DNA from: Bacteroidia bacterium
Lineage (GTDB): Bacteria > Bacteroidota > Bacteroidia > 2-12-FULL-35-15
Assembly (NCBI GenBank): GCA_016786925.1
Contig: JAEUTU010000095.1
Coordinates: 1-32,473, forward strand
Direction: 5' to 3'
Length of the DNA stretch: 32,473 nt
Below the pieces are notes generated by a model. The model ran no database searches. It was given only the letters and a program-made list of their open reading frames with translations, and was not told the origin of the DNA. This document shows, piece by piece, positions 30,159 to 32,473 of this stretch; positions within the stretch are counted from its first letter, which is position 1, and every line of letters begins with the position of its first letter. The position numbers and the translations under genes are program-made.

Positions 30159-31394
30159 TTAGCGTCTTCTCGGTTGAGGTGAAGAAGAATTATTACTTCC
30201 ACCTGAACGAGGTGCCGGAGAGGAGCTGTTGTTATAATTTGGTGTTTCAAATTTTGGCTGCTCTACCCTTGGTTTCGGCTGATCATACTTCGGCTGATCG
30301 TATTGTGGTTTCTGAGGCTTCGACTGGTTATCATCGTTCCTTGGTTTATCATAATTATTTTGAAAAACCGGCTTCTGATCTTTTGTATTTTGATCCGGCT
30401 TGGTGTATGTATCCGGTTTGGAATAATAATCATCTTTCGCAGTATTATTTTGCGGACGCTCTTTTGCATCTGTATTTGCTGGTTTATAATTCGGATTAAC
30501 TGGTCGATAACCCGGATTAGGAGTCTCTTTCACGGCTTGTGGTTTCGACATGTAATCATTTACTGTTGTTTGCAAAGCATAAGGATTATCGTTTCTGCCT
30601 TTTGTTTCTTCAAAAGGTTTTGCTGTTTCTTTTTCCACCGCATTCATATATCTGCTTGCTAAACTCGGCTGAGAGGTAGCGCGCGTGTTCGAACCAGTCG
30701 TTTTTCTTGGACCATAGTAATAACTGTTGTTGTCATAACTGTTGAAATAATAATTATTGTAATAACCATTGTTATAGCCATTGTAATAACCTGCCCAATA
30801 GCCATTGTTGTAGCCATTCCAATATGGATTATAGCCATAATAACCGTATGGATCGTATCCCCAATAAGGATTGTAACCATAAGGATTATACCATGGATCA
30901 TATCCCCAACCATAACTTGAATACCAATAATAACTTGGATTGTAGTTATAGGTCATGTACGTTGGCCCCCACCAACTGTATCCCATATAAACGCTGGTTC
31001 CATAGTTATAAGGATTACCGGAATACCAATAGGAATTGGTATAGTAATTATCATAATAACCATAACTACCGCAATTGTTATGAAATCTTCTTAAACGGGT
31101 AGCATACTCATAATCGTAATAATCATCCGGATCGAATGGTTCTTCTTCAACTACTACAGTCTGCTTTTTTGAATTGTAGTAATCTTCATCTGCTTTGGCC
31201 TGTTCAGCGGCTTTTCTATCCGCTTCCTGCTTCGCCATTTCAGCAGCAATACGAGCCTTTTCTTTATCGGCAGCAGCATCTTTTGAAGAGTAATAAATAT
31301 CATCTTCATAGGTTTTTGTTGCCAATCCATTAGGAGTATTACAAGCACTTAAAACAAGCACAAACAAGATCAATACTGCTAAATACTTTTTCAT
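30159..31394 (-). CDS. Tyr/Asn/Gly-rich low-complexity lipoprotein
   Basis: 411 residues. Lipobox VLSAC (Cys18) marks a lipoprotein. Residues ~35-75 are an Ala/Lys/Glu-rich helix (DAAADKEKARIAAEMAKQEADRKAAEQ). Residues ~107-230 consist almost wholly of Tyr, Asn, Gly, Trp and Pro; about a third are Tyr, in motifs such as NPYWGYDPYGYY and NGYNNGYY. A Pro/Lys/Gln/Asp-rich tail (~285-411) with repeated PKYDQPK-like words ends in PQPRRR. I know of no domain in it. Its composition suggests a disordered, sticky surface protein, possibly cell-envelope- or matrix-bound. It is the first gene of a unit with the OmpP1-like barrel downstream. The low complexity may also make this stretch prone to sequencing or length variation. 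Confidence 0.85.
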   Translation of the reverse strand: MKKYLAVLILFVLVLSACNTPNGLATKTYEDDIYYSSKDAAADKEKARIAAEMAKQEADRKAAEQAKADEDYYNSKKQTVVVEEEPFDPDDYYDYEYATRLRRFHNNCGSYGYYDNYYTNSYWYSGNPYNYGTSVYMGYSWWGPTYMTYNYNPSYYWYSSYGWGYDPWYNPYGYNPYWGYDPYGYYGYNPYWNGYNNGYWAGYYNGYNNGYYNNYYFNSYDNNSYYYGPRKTTGSNTRATSQPSLASRYMNAVEKETAKPFEETKGRNDNPYALQTTVNDYMSKPQAVKETPNPGYRPVNPNYKPANTDAKERPQNNTAKDDYYSKPDTYTKPDQNTKDQKPVFQNNYDKPRNDDNQSKPQKPQYDQPKYDQPKPRVEQPKFETPNYNNSSSPAPRSGGSNNSSSPQPRRR

Positions 31395-31475
31395 TTTGAA
31401 ATATTTTAATTTAATGGGGATGCTGTGTAAATCAATTTATATTTTGACAAACGAACAGAACAAAGGTTTATTTCC

Positions 31476-31483
31476 TATTTTTG
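31476..31483 (+). promoter_or_regulatory. -7 element TATTTTTG for proS
   Basis: A perfect TAnnTTTG match 57 bases before the proS ATG at 31541. A TTTG exists at 31443-31446, but its spacing of 29 bases is too long to be a normal -33 element. Confidence 0.45.
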
Positions 31484-31501
31484 CCGGACGTTTTTACATA
31501 G

Positions 31502-32473
<972 letters not shown>

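Noticed and set aside
30303..30662. A 119-codon plus-strand frame opposite the Tyr-rich lipoprotein
   Set aside because: Ile/Arg/Cys-rich antisense shadow of low-complexity codons; no start signal or homology recognised.

Overview
The window reads as a chromosomal segment of a member of the Bacteroidota, probably a Flavobacteriales- or Sphingobacteriales-like lineage. The evidence is the AT-rich DNA, two proteins with Por/T9SS C-terminal sorting domains, one with a gliding-motility-associated (CHU_C-type) C-terminus, a DUF4175 protein, an OmpP1/FadL barrel, many SCKK/SACN-type lipoproteins, weak Shine-Dalgarno signals, and repeated copies of the Bacteroidota -7 promoter element TAnnTTTG. No tRNA, rRNA, IS element, prophage gene or CRISPR array was seen. 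Both ends cut through genes: a surface protein at the left and proS at the right. No gene-free stretch exceeds 300 bases.

Layout. (1) 1-4297, minus strand: two paralogous, repeat-rich secreted surface proteins flanking a small secreted protein. (2) 4479-5904, plus strand: malate dehydrogenase, a strong terminator, then a small retropepsin-like protease. (3) 5894-11153, minus strand: a redox/copper-type cluster. In transcription order it holds an MbnP-like lipoprotein, a MauG/MbnH-like di-heme enzyme, a CxxCxC outer-membrane barrel, a small lipoprotein, a lipoprotein fusing a cytochrome c domain to a YncE-type beta-propeller, and a DCC-family thiol oxidoreductase. (4) 11352-16653: a metal-handling group with a CNGKCH small protein, an HMA-domain secreted protein, an outer-membrane barrel, a lipoprotein, a ZnuD-like TonB receptor and a His/Cys-rich small protein. 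(5) 16688-21675: Nudix hydrolase, anti-sigma-type ATPase, DUF4175 coiled-coil membrane protein, ferritin. (6) 21758-24081: two T9SS cargo proteins. (7) 24173-32473: gcvP, a hypothetical secreted protein, a UbiA-like membrane protein, an OmpP1/FadL barrel, an extremely Tyr-rich lipoprotein and partial proS.

The most notable region is 5894-16653. MbnP and MbnH are a known partner pair: the MauG-like enzyme oxidises a Trp of the copper-binding MbnP protein to kynurenine. Here that pair sits in an apparent operon with a cysteine-headed barrel and a cytochrome/beta-propeller lipoprotein. It lies next to HMA, CX3CH and His/Cys-rich proteins and a TonB receptor. I infer a periplasmic/outer-membrane system for acquiring or handling a transition metal (Cu or Zn). 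The combined system is inference; the individual families are well supported.
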